Part shown: positions 18,246-30,454 of the stretch, one piece after another
How positions within the stretch are numbered: position 1 is the first letter of the stretch
Layout of the letters: every line of letters begins with the position of its first letter
Assembly (NCBI GenBank): GCA_032158295.1
Contig: CM063249.1
Span: 1,644,501-1,708,500, forward strand
Source: Pycnopodia helianthoides
Taxonomy: Eukaryota > Echinodermata > Asteroidea > Forcipulatida > Asteriidae
Reading direction: 5' to 3'
Length of the DNA stretch: 64,000 bases
The notes under the pieces: model-generated
Told to the model about the DNA's origin: nothing
What the model saw: the letters and a program-made list of their open reading frames with translations, nothing else
Database searches by the model: none
Program-made: the position numbers and the translations under genes

Positions 18246-18784
18246 CTAGATGACTGTTTTGGTAAATAAACGGGTATAGCAAGCATCCTGCAAAATTGTT
18301 TGGTATGAAGTGCCCCCCTCGATTACAAATCAATAAAAGTATGTCGCCGAAAAATATCAATCTCTTATTTTTGTCTAACTGCGACCTCTGGAAATCCCAA
18401 TTTCCGTGGTGTCTAATTTTGAAGACTGCGGTCAGAGATGCTGCTGGTACCCGCTGTCACCTTGGTAAACGTGGGAAGGGTCGACGTTCTTGATGAAAAT
18501 CCAGTGACAGTTTTGTTGCTGTTTTCTTTCACAGCACAGGTGACTTTTATTGACAATTTGGCCTATAAATAAGCATTAGGTTAACTTGACAAAAACTAAT
18601 CTATGACCCTAACTTTAGACAAGACAATTAATATTCATGACCAAAGAAAAAACCGTTGCTTAGTCGGAAACATGTAAAACTATTTTTTAAAAGAAAAATT
18701 AACGTTACTTTATTCTCACACTGATGTGTGTTAAGCACAGTATATTCAGAGCTTTACTAAGCTCTGCAGAAAAGAAAACAAAAA

Positions 18785-18895
18785 TCCACGGGCACTACTC
18801 AGGTGGGATTCGGACCAAAGACTCCCGTCATTATAGAGCAGATGTCTTACCACTAGACCACCGAGCTTGCCCTGGTGACGAGATGTATGAGATCG
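18785..18895 (-). mobile_element. tRNA-derived SINE head
   Basis: The minus strand reads GCAAGCTCGGTGGTCTAGTG GTAAGACATCTGC, then GGTCCGAATCCCACC, giving A-box- and B-box-like blocks with tRNA spacing. A diverged relative with an AAT microsatellite inside is at 55480-55660. It is not a functional tRNA fold. Confidence 0.65.
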
Positions 18896-18978
18896 CGTAA
18901 TCAGCAGCGGATTGCCGCAACAATAGAGGTAAAGAGTGTTTCAGGGATAAAGAATGCTATTTTGGTCATTTCACCATA

Positions 18979-21900
18979 TAGACTAGTGGGATTTCTGAAA
19001 AAGGGCCTTGTATAAGGTTCAAGGAGCATTTTTGAGTAAAAGTGGGGAACCAGGTGTTTTAACATAATTTGGGTATGCTGATTCCGAAAAAACCGGTTCC
19101 CAAGCGAAATTTTGAATTTTTGACCATCTAATTTGCATAAACAAAATGGCCGTAAAATTAAAAATTTTGAGCCTTTTTTAACCATTTCCTGCAATATCTC
19201 TGTAACCCAGCAAGCAAAAATGACAAATGATATGTCTGTACCTATGTATTAAAGGTCAGAGAATAGGATTAAGACATTTTTGAAGTAATTAGTGGTAAAT
19301 AATACTCATAAATATGCAAATTAGTAGCCGCCATTACAGAAAAATCGTTTTTTCTCCACTATCTATGTAACAAGGCAAGCAAACATGACAATTGAAGTGT
19401 CTTTACCTATATTTTGAGGGTCAGAGATTATAATTAATATAATTCTGAAGTAATTAGTGGTACACAATACTCATAAGTATGTTAATTAGTGATTGCAATT
19501 ACAGAAAAAACATTTTTCTCCAATATTTCTGTAAATATGCAAGCAAACATGACAAATGAAGTGTGTTTACCTATGTTTTGAAGGTCAAAGGAATTAAAGG
19601 ATTGAGGCAATTCTGTAGTATTTTAGTGGTAAACATACGCATAATATGCAAATTAGTGGCCGCCATTAAAAAGAAATGTTCTCCTAAATCTCTGTAACTT
19701 GGGAAACAAACATTACAAATGAAGTGCCTTTACCTATGTTTTGAGGGTCAAGCAATGTGATCAGTGATAATACAGATGCTTTTTTTCAAATGAGCTTCTT
19801 ATAGCTACCAGTACTGAATTCATACAAGGAGTTTGATCATCAAGCTGTTACTGACATGTACACATTGCTGTACATTGTAACCTAGATTTGCAGCATTTGC
19901 AAAGTCGCATCCGGCGTTGCTTCTGGCATGCAAACGCAATCATTTTCAGGTAACTTCCAGGAAGTGGACCCAATGACATCAGTATGGGCTATTATAGTCC
20001 CGAATCACCATGTGTTCCCATCCCATGTCAATGGGCTCAGGTATGGCACAGTGAGCATTCCTCCAAACCATTGCTTTATAGCGTACCTGCATCAAATTGA
20101 CGCAGAGAGAACACTTGTTGGGGACATTGATTATAGTTTCCCAGTCTTAGAGAACAACAGTTTACGTACATCATATATTCTGCACACAATGTCTCTGAAG
20201 ATTGAACTGTCCTCTGTGAGTTCGCGGATTCCTAAGCTTTTGAGCAGTAGAATTTGAGAGGTCGTCTTCAGCCAACGCCATCTCGGGAGCCTCCTGACGG
20301 TTGCTTTTGGCTCACCCTGGCCTGCATCATCATCGTACTCAGCTCAGCAGTTTCTTGTTGCCATGCGCCCTTCTTCTGCTAGTGATTCTCCTCCTGCCCC
20401 TTCTCCTAGCTCAATCGACGGGCATGCAGAGACTACATGTATCTCCAAATGACACAAACAGTGGTCAGCCGACCTTATCCTTCGTTCCCTGACCTTTACA
20501 GATACTCTGAGCAGGGTGCCATAGAGCTGGACACGCGGTCGTTGAGTGCCAACCTCAGCATTCGGGTGTAGACGCCGTCTATAGTTCTCTCTCGGGCGTG
20601 GCTGTCATAGTTCACCTCTTGGCTCCATGAAGAAGTACAGACTTAACTGTAGCCACAAACAGACACCTCTTGGTGTCGTTGGTCAGACCAGATCTCCACA
20701 CACACTCGCCCATGCCATGAAAGGCCTTCCGTGGCAGAGCTTTCCTCACTCTCATCTAGCTCTAAGTCGATCCTATGTGGGCACAAATGTATTTGAACTC
20801 CTCAACAACCTCTTGGGAAGCGATAAAACTGTCTTCCGAGTTGAACGCCATCATCTTGGTCTCCTTTGAGTTTAACTGAAGCCCTAATCTGCTAAATTGG
20901 AGCTCAACAACTGCAAGCACTTCTTGTGCTTGTTCCATCGTGTTGTAGAGGAGACAATTGTCATCAACCAAGTCCAGGTCAGTGATTACCACTGCTGGCA
21001 CTCTCCAACTTCAGCAATTGATGGTGCTCTTTGAAGACTGCGATGCGGACCTTTTGGTGGCATTCTTGATTGTCTCTTCTCAAGATGGCATTGTCTCTTC
21101 TCAAGATGACGAGTCATTATGTTAAATAGCTTCAGGATAGACTATGACTTTAGTTATCTGCCAGATTGGACTTGGTTCAGCAAGTGATATAGGAACTGGC
21201 AGAAGCTTGGCATCATAACAGCTGGCAAGTGTTAACTGGACAAGCGGCTTCATAGGCAGTAACAAGGCATCGGAGAACGTTTCTACCTGCCTTCAGGATA
21301 GTTGTTTTGTCTTTGTCAACTTTTGTTGTTGGGCAGATACAGAGAAAAGACATTCAATGGACCCGTTGCTACCAGAACACGACACATACAAGCCTCTTGA
21401 CCAATCAGGCGACATGTTGATGGTCGTAATGTGCCTCTTCCAAAAAACAGAAACAATTTATGTGGTTTCCTGTCCTGATAATAAAATTGATCTCTGTCTG
21501 AGAAACTGTGTTTTCAGGCACCTGATGATCAGAACATTCTTGTTGCCGAGGAGTTCAGAGAAGAACCTAAAGTTAGATTGTCAAAGTCAACCACCGATTT
21601 GACTAAACTGAGAGCCAAACATAAATGAGAAGCTGACACTAGGTTGGTGTTATCCATGCTGTGCACAGCCAGTTTAATACAGTTGTTTTGTCTTCAATGG
21701 ATACTGGTTCTTGTGCTTTTGGTTTCCAACTTCTCACGTGTACAATGTGAATGCCTTTGGATGTTGTCTGGTCCCGCCATGAAATGCCAATATATGCGGC
21801 TTTCAATAACCTACCAACCTATACCACGTCGAGTATTAAACAGGAACAAATCTTTTACCATTTCATGCATTAAATGGGTGTGTAACCACGTCCTACTTAG

Positions 21901-23197
21901 CAAATCAGGCATGCACTGTTCTCTAAAACTGGGAAAACAGAAACATTGTCCCCAATGAGTGAAGCTCTCCGCTTCAATTTGATACATGTACGCTATCAAG
22001 CAATGATTTGGAGAAATACCCATCACTGTTCTATACCTGAGCCAGTTGATTTGGGATGGTAACACATGGTGATTCAGGACTATAGCCCCTTATGATGTCA
22101 TTGGGTCCAATTCCTAAAAGTTACCTGGAAATGATTTCGTTTGCATGCCAGAAGCATGATCAAACTCCTTGTATGATGAATACGATTATAGTTAAAGAAA
22201 CAGTTTATTTTATACCCGACTGAACATAAGGGATTTGTAATTGAGACCAGTTGCCTCATCATGCCTGTATTATTGTCAAGTAGTATTTGGGGGTAAAGTT
22301 AGGAACCTAACATTTAGCATTGATACATAAATAGTTATGCAATTCATTGGTAGCTATACTAGCTCATTTGCATAATTAAGCATTGATAGCTATACTAGCT
22401 CATTTGCATATTTAGGCATCTGGCTCATCACTGATCACATTGCTTGACCCTCAAAACAAAGGAAAATACACTTCAATCGTAATGTTTGTTTGACTAGTTA
22501 CAGAGATATATGAGAAAAATTATTTTTGGGTAATGTCGGCCACTAATTTGCATATTTATGAGTATTGTTCCACTAATTACTTCATAAATGTCTTAATTCT
22601 TTTCTTTGACCTTTAAAAACAAGTTTCAATTGTAATTTTTCCTTGCCTAGTTACAGAGATATTGGAGAAAATGTTTTTTTCTGTAATGGCGGCCACTAAT
22701 TTACATATTTATGAGTATTTTGTACCACTAATTACTTCAGAATTATATTAATTATAATCTCTGACCCTCAAAATATAGGTAAAGACACTTCAATTGTCAT
22801 GTTTGCTTGCCTTGTTACTTAGATAGTGGAGAAAAACGATTTTTCTGTAATGGCGGCAACTAATTTGCATATTTATGGGTATTATTTACCACTAATTACT
22901 TCAAAAATGTCTTAATCCTATTCTCTGACCTTCAATACATAAGTACAGACATGTCATTTGTCATTTTTGCTTGCTGGGTTACAGAGATATTGCAGGAAAT
23001 GGTTAAAAAAAGGCTCAAAATTTGCAATTTAACGGCCATTTTGTTTATGCAAATTAGATGGTCAAAAATTCAAAATTTCGCTTGGGAACCGGTTTTTTCG
23101 GAATCAGCATAACAAAATTATTTAAAAAAGTCTGGTTCCCCACTTTTACTACAAAATGCCCCTAACAGTCACAATTTTCAGAAATCCCACTAGTCTA
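18979..23197. mobile_element. Giant foldback element with ~1.2-kb inverted arms
   Basis: The left arm (18979-20160) and right arm (21916-23197) are diverged inverted copies, pairing from GACTAGTGGGATTTCTGAAA at the outside to TCTTAGAGAACA at the inside. Each arm holds about four tandem ~170-bp units with CTCTGTAAC, GACAAATGA, ACTAATTACTTCA-type and TTTGCATATTTATGAGTATT-type blocks. The 1.75-kb loop carries a LINE reverse-transcriptase fragment. The architecture resembles Foldback/TU-type elements. No transposase ORF was seen. Confidence 0.85.
20420..21001 (-). pseudogene. LINE reverse transcriptase fragment in the foldback loop
   Basis: The minus strand reads VVITDLDLVDDNCLLYNTME, then LGLQLNSKETKMMAFNSE and VVEEFKYICAHIGST. 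This is the LD(F/L)(A/V)DDxxLL active-site block and the following LNxKKTKxM motif of non-LTR reverse transcriptases. Downstream, shifted frames give TKRCLFVATVKSVLLHGAKR and a DGVYTRMLR-like block, the usual RT C-terminal region. It has frameshifts and stops. The catalytic (F/Y)ADD reads LVDD. Confidence 0.8.
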
Positions 23198-23243
23198 ATA
23201 CACTGATATGCGATAAGCACTGTATACGCCCTTTGTACTGCCA

Positions 23244-23400
23244 GCCATTTGCGTGTAGAGCCTCGAATTGGGGACAGCGGTGAATAGAAGCAATACATTG
23301 CTCTGCATTGTCACGGTAATGTCATGACACTTTTATCCAAACAGATACATAAATACAATACAAATGAAGCATGAAGTCGAGGCTCTACACGCACATGGCG
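23244..23400. mobile_element. MITE with CGTGTAGAGCCTCGA inverted ends
   Basis: CCATTTGCGTGTAGAGCCTC at the left and GAGGCTCTACACGCACATGG at the right are near-perfect inverted repeats 157 bp apart. It lies just outside the foldback's right arm. Confidence 0.8.
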
Positions 23401-24788
23401 GATCCGTGCAAGTAGCGATCGAATACTCAGCAAACCAACATGTTTAAGTTCTAAGAAATATGTTTGGGAAACAGGGTAGTCAATTCATTTAAATTCAGTT
23501 CCGGTTAATTATTGTTAAACTGAACAGAAAGTCACAGACTATAGAATATTCAGTTTCACAAGAAGAATAACGTGTAACAGAAGTCGAAGAATAACTCTTG
23601 AATCGACTGAATCGACCATCTTTAACAAAAAGAGAGAGTTGTGAATCAGATTTCACAAAGTGCCCCTGTAGCTCGCTACTAATTGCGACAATAATTCAAA
23701 GTACTACGAAGCAAACCCACATCAATCTATTCATTATGTGAGTCGTGACACTTCGCCTCCACCGCGCCGCTATTTCAATTTCAATTAACAAAATTGTCTT
23801 CCGCATTGCTGTCCTAAACCCTTTTCAAACACGTACACGTATTTCTATTCATTTAAAGTAAAACCTCTACAGAACAGGTAGAAATATTTCAAAACAGTAT
23901 ATAATAATGTTTACACATAAAAACAAAAACCGAAAACCCGGAATGAGTTGACATTGACTTACCAATAAAAGCAGGCGATATCATTTACGTCCGGCCGATT
24001 TGAGTGTTTTCCTATGCGATATATACCCGTACACCAGCCTACCACTGCCTTCGCCACGAAGTTGCATTCAGATGTGACATATTTGTTGACCACGATCCGG
24101 AACCAGTTGTTTTCCCTTCAGCGGATAAAATATTCATTCGTTCTACTGTAACTGTATCAGAGAACTACAGATAACAGCAATGATATATAGATGGGGATAT
24201 CGCCACCAGTATGCCGGATTCAATAGAGGACACTTGATAATGATATGTAGGAAAAGAACCGCACATCTGCGTTGGAACACTACTTGCACATTAGTAAAAA
24301 CCGATTGTCAAAGATATACACTCTGTATGAACATATGGCAGCACAAGGTAACAGATTGAGGTTTTCATGTATTCACATGGTTATGTCAGGTCACACTTTA
24401 ATAGCTCCTCAAACAACCGAATTTTTAATGAGCTCAACCCTTTTTTCAGAGAGAGTTGGTCACTTGCAGCCACCAGCAACTTTTTCATTTCGTGGGGGGA
24501 TGATACAGCGCATGACGGCCCATTGATATTCATACGGGAATAAAACCAACCTCGCCTTATCACATTTTTAGTTTAATTTTTTGGGTTAATTCCTTTTTTA
24601 AAGCACATTTTGTATAATGTCGATTCTGCCAATTTCTGTGTTTGTGTTTATGATGCAGACAATGAATAAACCAAATTAAACTACATTAAATGTATTATAC
24701 AGGATTGGTACAGCTGACAAAAATAGTCGCATACATTAAAGGGCTAGTAGAGCAGACAAAATAGTCGAGAAACAGATAAACTTTGGGC
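23401..24788. other. Intergenic, no gene recognised
   Basis: No ORF with family resemblance, no tandem array, and no splice-bounded exon that I could defend. The 84-codon plus-strand frame at 24272 has no recognisable domain. Confidence 0.4.
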
Positions 24789-25125
24789 TTAAAGGGAGGG
24801 TGTACCTTTGGTAATTACTCCAAAATTTAATGACCATTAATTCTTACTTGGTAAAGAGCACTGGAGAGCTGTTGACACTATAAAACATTGTTAGAAACGA
24901 CACCCTTTGAAGTAATGTAGTTTTTGAGAAAGAGGTAATTTTTCACCAAAATATTCGAATCTGAGAAAAATGAAGCCTTTCTCAGGCATCTGAAAGCACA
25001 CATTCATCAAGTGTTTTTTTCCTTTCATTGTTTTCTTGCAACTTCGTTGACCAATTGAGTTTTTCACATGTTGGGATACACTAAGTGAGGATACTGGCCT
25101 TTTACAATTACCAAAAGTACACTCT
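24789..25125. mobile_element. MITE related to 4108-4461
   Basis: Starts TTAAAGGGAGGGTGTACCTT followed by TGGTAATTACTCC and ends CAATTACCAAAAGTACACTC, an inverted-repeat pair. The right TTAA is degraded. Confidence 0.7.
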
Positions 25126-26917
25126 GTTTTTAATATGTTGTGTGAGTCAGAAGAAAATAGTGAAAACCCATGCAGTTTTCAGCATGTAAAAACATTGCCC
25201 TTAATTTTGGTTGTAGGCCTAACAACCGAAATCAGCTGTTGCCATAAAAAAAATCAGCTACAGGTTTCTGAATATGAATTTATTTCAAAGGGAAATATTT
25301 CGCACACAAAAAATTGTTCTAGTATAAACTTCATAATCAGTAAGCTTTCAGACTAAAATTAAACGATTATGTTTTAATCCTCACCAATTCTGTATAATAG
25401 ACCTACCTTTAAAGTTTATCATTTTATATGTAGATTTGTTTGGTCAATGGAAACAACATTGCTTAGTTTTGTTTATGATACAGACAATAAATACATCAAA
25501 GGGTTTTGAACAAAAAAAAAGAATACAGATTTCTGGTGAAGAAGGAAAATTGCTTATCATTGTATTGCTTATTTACAAAAGCTTGCGTTTTGGGGTGACA
25601 TTGTTTTGCGTTTTTGGCACAGCTGTGTTGCGTTTTACAACAAAACTGTGTTGCATTTTAAAAGAACAAAACCAAAATCATGCACGAATACGCTTAAGTT
25701 GTGATTTCTTATTTAAAGCAAGAAAACAAATGTTATGTGTTATGTTTTATATTGAAAACTCACATGATTGAATTGTTATGTAACTACCCGTTTCAGTAAA
25801 AACGAAGGTCTGTGTCTTCAACTTATAACAGATCGTTGAAAGACGTCATCAAATCAGAATTTAGAGTGAAGTTCATTGACCTCATCGTAATGGTGCGGCC
25901 ATTCACCTTTCTAACACTTGGGACGCATGATGATGCGGCAATCCAGCCGTAGCCATAGCTGCAGCCGCCAATTCGGACACGGCCTTTGACAAGACAACAT
26001 ATGATTTGCAAAATGGCGTCATGTTGAAGATATCCACAACTCGCCGGCTGCTTACTTCGATTGCATATAAATTATTAATCCAAATAATCCCATTATGAAC
26101 GTGCACAATACAAAAAACCGTAACCACAAATTTTATTACAAGTCCATAGCATAAGTTGGAGTTCTGGAAAGTAGTATCGAAATAAAGCAGTACTTTTTAA
26201 AAATTAATGCTTAATAGGCCTTCCATACCTTTATTCCGAGTTCGGCAAGAATCTGTTCACTTGTATTTATAACCATAACTGATACACAGTTGTCATCAAG
26301 TCAAGGAGAAACCTTCTCTCGTTTATTTGAGTGGTGACAAAATATATTTAGTTGAGTTTATTTTACTCTGACAGGAATAGGTGTACGTTACCATGACGAA
26401 TGGCAAGCCTGACAACATGCAGTTTCTCCTGAATTGATGAAATGAAACATGATAACATAAGAAAACAATACGGCCTATTTAGTTGTTTCATGGAGGTAAA
26501 GGCGAAGGGGTCTGTACTTCTGGTAAGACACAAAATCTCACAGATTTACACTAAACTTTATATGGTTTAAATATAATGATGGTATAAAGCTTCTCTTGAA
26601 GTATTACTAGCTGAGGTGCTGTAGTTTTTGAGAAATGAGTATTGAAACAATTTCCCCAAAATACCTTTCGTCTCAGGGAGACGAAGTCTTATTTGAAAAC
26701 AATTCGTTGAATGCACACTGCCCTCCTCACACATCCAATAATAGTTTTACAAGTGAATAATTCAAATCTTCTTTCGTATGATAAGCAGTTTGGGAGTAAT
26801 CCACAGTTTTAGCTCAAGATTAGCAGCCAGTACTGTGTCTATGGCTTGGTGGATTGCCATGAGACATCCAGGGAAACACAAAAGCGTATAGTCTTGGACA
26901 ATGTGCTGGAACCAGGG
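25126..26917. other. Intergenic, MITE remnants only
   Basis: 25135-25412 is an inverted relative of the repeats at 15411-15700 and 38040-38334. 25980-26040 shares GCAGCCGCCAATTCGGACA-like sequence with 43600. 26500-26830 looks like another degraded AAGG...GGTAA MITE. No gene seen. Confidence 0.45.
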
Positions 26918-27035
26918 TACCCGCAAGCGATTTTTGTTCCTTGCAGCACACGTTGGCTTAGGCTGTTCTACCTATCCCTTTACTGTCGACTCCATAGCCG
27001 ACGTGTGCTGCATACAAAAAAGTGCTACCCGCAAC
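26918..27035. mobile_element. Internally shortened CAGCACACGTYGGC MITE
   Basis: GCAGCACACGTTGGCTTAGG and GACTCCATAGCCGACGTGTG, with outer ACCCGCAA-like flanks, are the ends of the 8880-9027 family. One terminal segment is partly lost. Confidence 0.7.
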
Positions 27036-27324
27036 ACTGGTCACATGCAGGTCTGTAGTCTATTACAATATCTCTAACAGCTATCTAGTATTTTACACAG
27101 GGTCTCCGACTACAGATACACAAAGTGCAGACAGAAGACGAGGCATCAGTCCATGCTGAAATTTGAAATCGCAATGGACAGCGGCTAAACCAGGAGAAGG
27201 AACCCAATCTCCATGGGTTGATCTCACTCCGGTTTACTGCAGAAAAGTGGAACGAACTTAGGTCTCTTTTACAATAGTAAAGTGTGTACGGGCACTTACG
27301 AGACAATGAGAGTATAGCCTGCCC

Positions 27325-27503
27325 TATATGGGGTAGAGGGTCCCCCCAATGTTCCCATACTATAACGCACTATTTTCCTCTTGTATAGAACCCCCCCCTA
27401 AAATCCTCAAAAGAATTCCTGAGATTCCAAGCACACAATAAAGACACAATAGGGGGGGGGGGGTTCCCTCTGCCCATCCCCATATCGAGCACCAATTGTA
27501 TGA
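27325..27503. mobile_element. Poly-G MITE, copy 4
   Basis: CCTATATGGGGTAGAGGGTC at the left and CCCTCTGCCCATCCCCATAT at the right, with TTTTCCTCTTGTATAGAA and GATTCCAAGCACACAATA inside. The C run and G run are at the family positions. Confidence 0.75.
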
Positions 27504-28280
27504 GAGGTATAGACACAATCCTGGATACTTCACATTCCTGAAACAAAATTATTGGTGGCAAGATATATTTAAACAGGAAAAGAGAGAACAGGGAGAAGAA
27601 AGAGAGAAAACGAGAAAAGACAAAGAGAGAAAAGAAAACAAGAATACAAAGAAAAGAAACTGAATCAGCCTTGCCATTTTCATCACAAATAGTATTTATT
27701 TAATTATATTCCGACAATGCTTGAACAGTTATATTTTAGTATATTGTTGTTGTTGACGCTAAATCAATACCTTTGCACAGGTAACTAATACATCTAGTAA
27801 ATAAATACATACAATCATACATACTCTTTTTAAAAGGTAAACAAAAATATACAAAGCAATTATTTTAAATTTTGCGATGCGAGCTTTCACAGCACACAAA
27901 GCTTAACATTGTTTAAAAAATAATCTAGACATATTTAACTTTCTCAATAGATGTACAGGTTCGATAAATCCAAAGGGAAAATTGTGTAAAATGTATTTAT
28001 TCTTTGTTTCTAATTTATACTTTTTGGAAGGTAATAACAGATTGCATTTCTTAATTTGTTTGTAAAGTATTTGTCGATATTAATTTATTGCAAATTAAAA
28101 ACTAACACGAATATTCAAACTTAATATAAATATTTAATTAAGCTTGAATATAAATATTAAATCTCCAACATAAGTGTGACGTAATTCCACTTTAAGCCAC
28201 GCCCACTTCACACAAACTGGCTCCACCAGAAGCCCATTAGCCAATCAGTTTAATAATTGGATTTGGCTTTACATGTTCAC
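27504..28280. other. AT-rich intergenic, nothing recognised
   Basis: A purine-rich AGAGA/GAAAA tract (27570-27650) is followed by AT-rich sequence without ORFs or clear repeats. Near 28170-28210, GTGACGTAATTCCACT and CCACGCCCACTTCACACAAA recur in inverted form near 47595-47635. Confidence 0.4.
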
Positions 28281-28440
28281 GGGCCCTTTTCGAATTCATG
28301 GCTTCGGCTCCAAAATTGGCTCAGGCTAGCTAGGCTCCCTCAATTATTTTAACTTACGCATGCTTTACGGTCAGGGTTTCAGACAAGAAAACCGGGCCTG
28401 AAGCCCAATCCGAGCCGAAGCCGTGGATTCGAAAAGGGCC
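28281..28440. mobile_element. MITE with GGCCCTTTTCGAATTCATGG inverted ends
   Basis: GGCCCTTTTCGAATTCATGG then CTTCGGCTC at the left pairs with GAGCCGAAG then CCGTGGATTCGAAAAGGGCC at the right. 160 bp, no coding capacity. Confidence 0.85.
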
Positions 28441-28523
28441 ACAGACTAAAGTTCTACTCCGAATTGAAAGTTTCCGTCATAAGAAATCCCTTTGAATGAT
28501 AAAATGGGTGTTTTCTTTTAGAG

Positions 28524-28886
28524 GCAAAGTATACCTTTGGTTTTTGGAACCGTTCGATTGTTTTAATCCTATATAAATGTAGATATATACAATTAAAATG
28601 ACCTGTGGAAATTTCATTTCAAAAGGTGGTAGCGTTTTTGAGATATCGCCAAAAATCGGGAGTGGTTATGTCCATGCATGAAGAATAATCCTAATAGGAA
28701 TAGACAATCGGAGAAACGTTTCTTCTCAGATTCAAATTTTGGGGATAAAAACTGACATCTTTTTTCAATATCCACATTATTTTGAATTGAAATATTTCTC
28801 AAAATGCTTTATACTATCGAAAGTTGCTGTTACTTTCTAACCAAGTAAGTTTTTATTGCCATAAATGTTACCAATCTTCCCTTTAA
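28524..28886. mobile_element. MITE with AAAGTATACCTTTGG end
   Basis: Starts GAGGCAAAGTATACCTTTGG and carries a GAGATATCGCC motif shared with 38329-38697 and, inverted, with 44034-44383. The right end is CTTCCCTTTAA. The left TTAA is mutated. Confidence 0.65.
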
Positions 28887-29097
28887 ATCAAAATTACACA
28901 AAAACTTACGCCAGTTTGGAGCCGGAAAAAGCGAAAACTTTGGGCGTGCAGCAGAAACGCATGCGTATAATTGACTTACCAGTGAAATTGAAAGCAAAGG
29001 TTGATTTGGTTAATTTTACACGCTTGTTGGAATAAGCATTGGCAGCTCGCTACCACGGGCAGTGCACCATATCGATCGAGCAAGGCATTCTGTAGAA

Positions 29098-29700
29098 AAT
29101 GGCGCGGGGAGCGATTTTTTCTTCTCTGCAGCACACGTCGGCTATGGAGTCAAACAGTTAAGGGATAGGCTGTTCTTCCCTATCCCTTAAAGGTACACGT
29201 TGCCTTGAATCGGCCGAGTTGGTCTATAAAAGCGTTTGTAAACCGTTTGTTAAAATGCATGTTAAGATGTTTAAAAGTAAATAAATGATCACACAAAATC
29301 TCGAATGCTGTTTCTTTACGTTGTTATAAATGATATGGTTAAAGATGTTTTAAAAGTAGAATACAATGATCCACACAAATATGCCTCGAAATTGCGTGGT
29401 TTTCCTTTTACATCGTGAACTAACACAGTCGGCCATTTTATGGAGTCAAACTTTTGACTCCACAAAATGGCCGACCGTGTTAGTTCGCAAAGTTCAAGGA
29501 AAACCACGCAATTTTGAGGCATATTTGTGTGGATCATTGTATTCTACTTTTAAAACATTTTTCTAACCATACGCATTTTTATAACAAACGGTTACAAACG
29601 TTTTTTATAAACCAACTCGACCGATCCAAGGCAACGTGGACCTTCAACTGTTGACTCCATAGCCGACGTGTGCTGCAGAACATAATTTGCGCGCGGGGAG
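29098..29700. mobile_element. CAGCACACGTCGGC MITE split by a nested insertion
   Basis: The outer halves 29098-29186 and 29647-29700 have the same terminal sequences as 8880-9027 (CTGCAGCACACGTCGGCTAT and its complement). The middle is replaced by a second MITE at 29187-29646. Confidence 0.85.
29187..29646. mobile_element. Nested MITE with long central palindrome
   Basis: Ends AAGGTACACGTTGCCTTGAA and CCAAGGCAACGTGGACCTT are inverted. The centre (about 29340-29560) is a near-perfect palindrome around ATGGAGTCAAACTTTTGACT. Both strands therefore encode the same shadow peptide, MIHTNMP(R/Q)NCVVFL. A second family member is at 38893-39212. Confidence 0.88.
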
Positions 29701-30454
29701 ATCATAAAACACTGGAACGAGGTTGAAGAGTTGGCGTGTTTTGGCTTAACTTTATTCGTCAAGTTGTGAACAACATGTGCTTTTTTGGCCTCAGTACGCC
29801 GGGATACAAAAGACACAAATATAATCCCGTTGAAAAACAGGCGTTTCCACTGCTTCATCCAGTGAACCCCTTGCATATGACGTCACACTCTCAAATAGCG
29901 CCCTCGCTGAGGAAAAAGGAGGCAGACCACTGGACGACAACTGTTCTTTGTGTGTAAAAACGTACACGTGACATCAGCATACCTGCAGCGTGTCGCTTGC
30001 ATATGACGTCACACGCCCAAACAGTCCCCTCACTGAGGACTGTGAAGAGCTATCATTGGCTGAGAGTCGTGCGCAGCGCGTACACGTTTCCATTGTTTGA
30101 CACCAAATTTGGTGGCCAATACATCGGGTCTATTGCCTCTGCCGAAGCCTTTAAATTCATACACGGTCTTCCATACCATAATTTAAAACCACACGACTCA
30201 TGCAGTACCATCTCTTTACACCATGGACGACTCAACAAACATGACTAACAATTTATAAAACTTACCATCAGCAGTTAAAAGACACTATAATACATCAATA
30301 CATTATACATTTCTATAATTAGAATAATATTTCTCATTATAAGCTATTTGGACATTTTATTATATGTTGTACTTGCACATCAATTATGGAATGCATGTGA
30401 ACTTACCAATTTGTTGGCCATCGTGATTTTTTTTAAACATGCACTTAAAAACGT

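Noticed and set aside
29316..29566. Matching ORFs on both strands (MIHTNMP..)
   Set aside because: They are two readings of a MITE palindrome, not genes.
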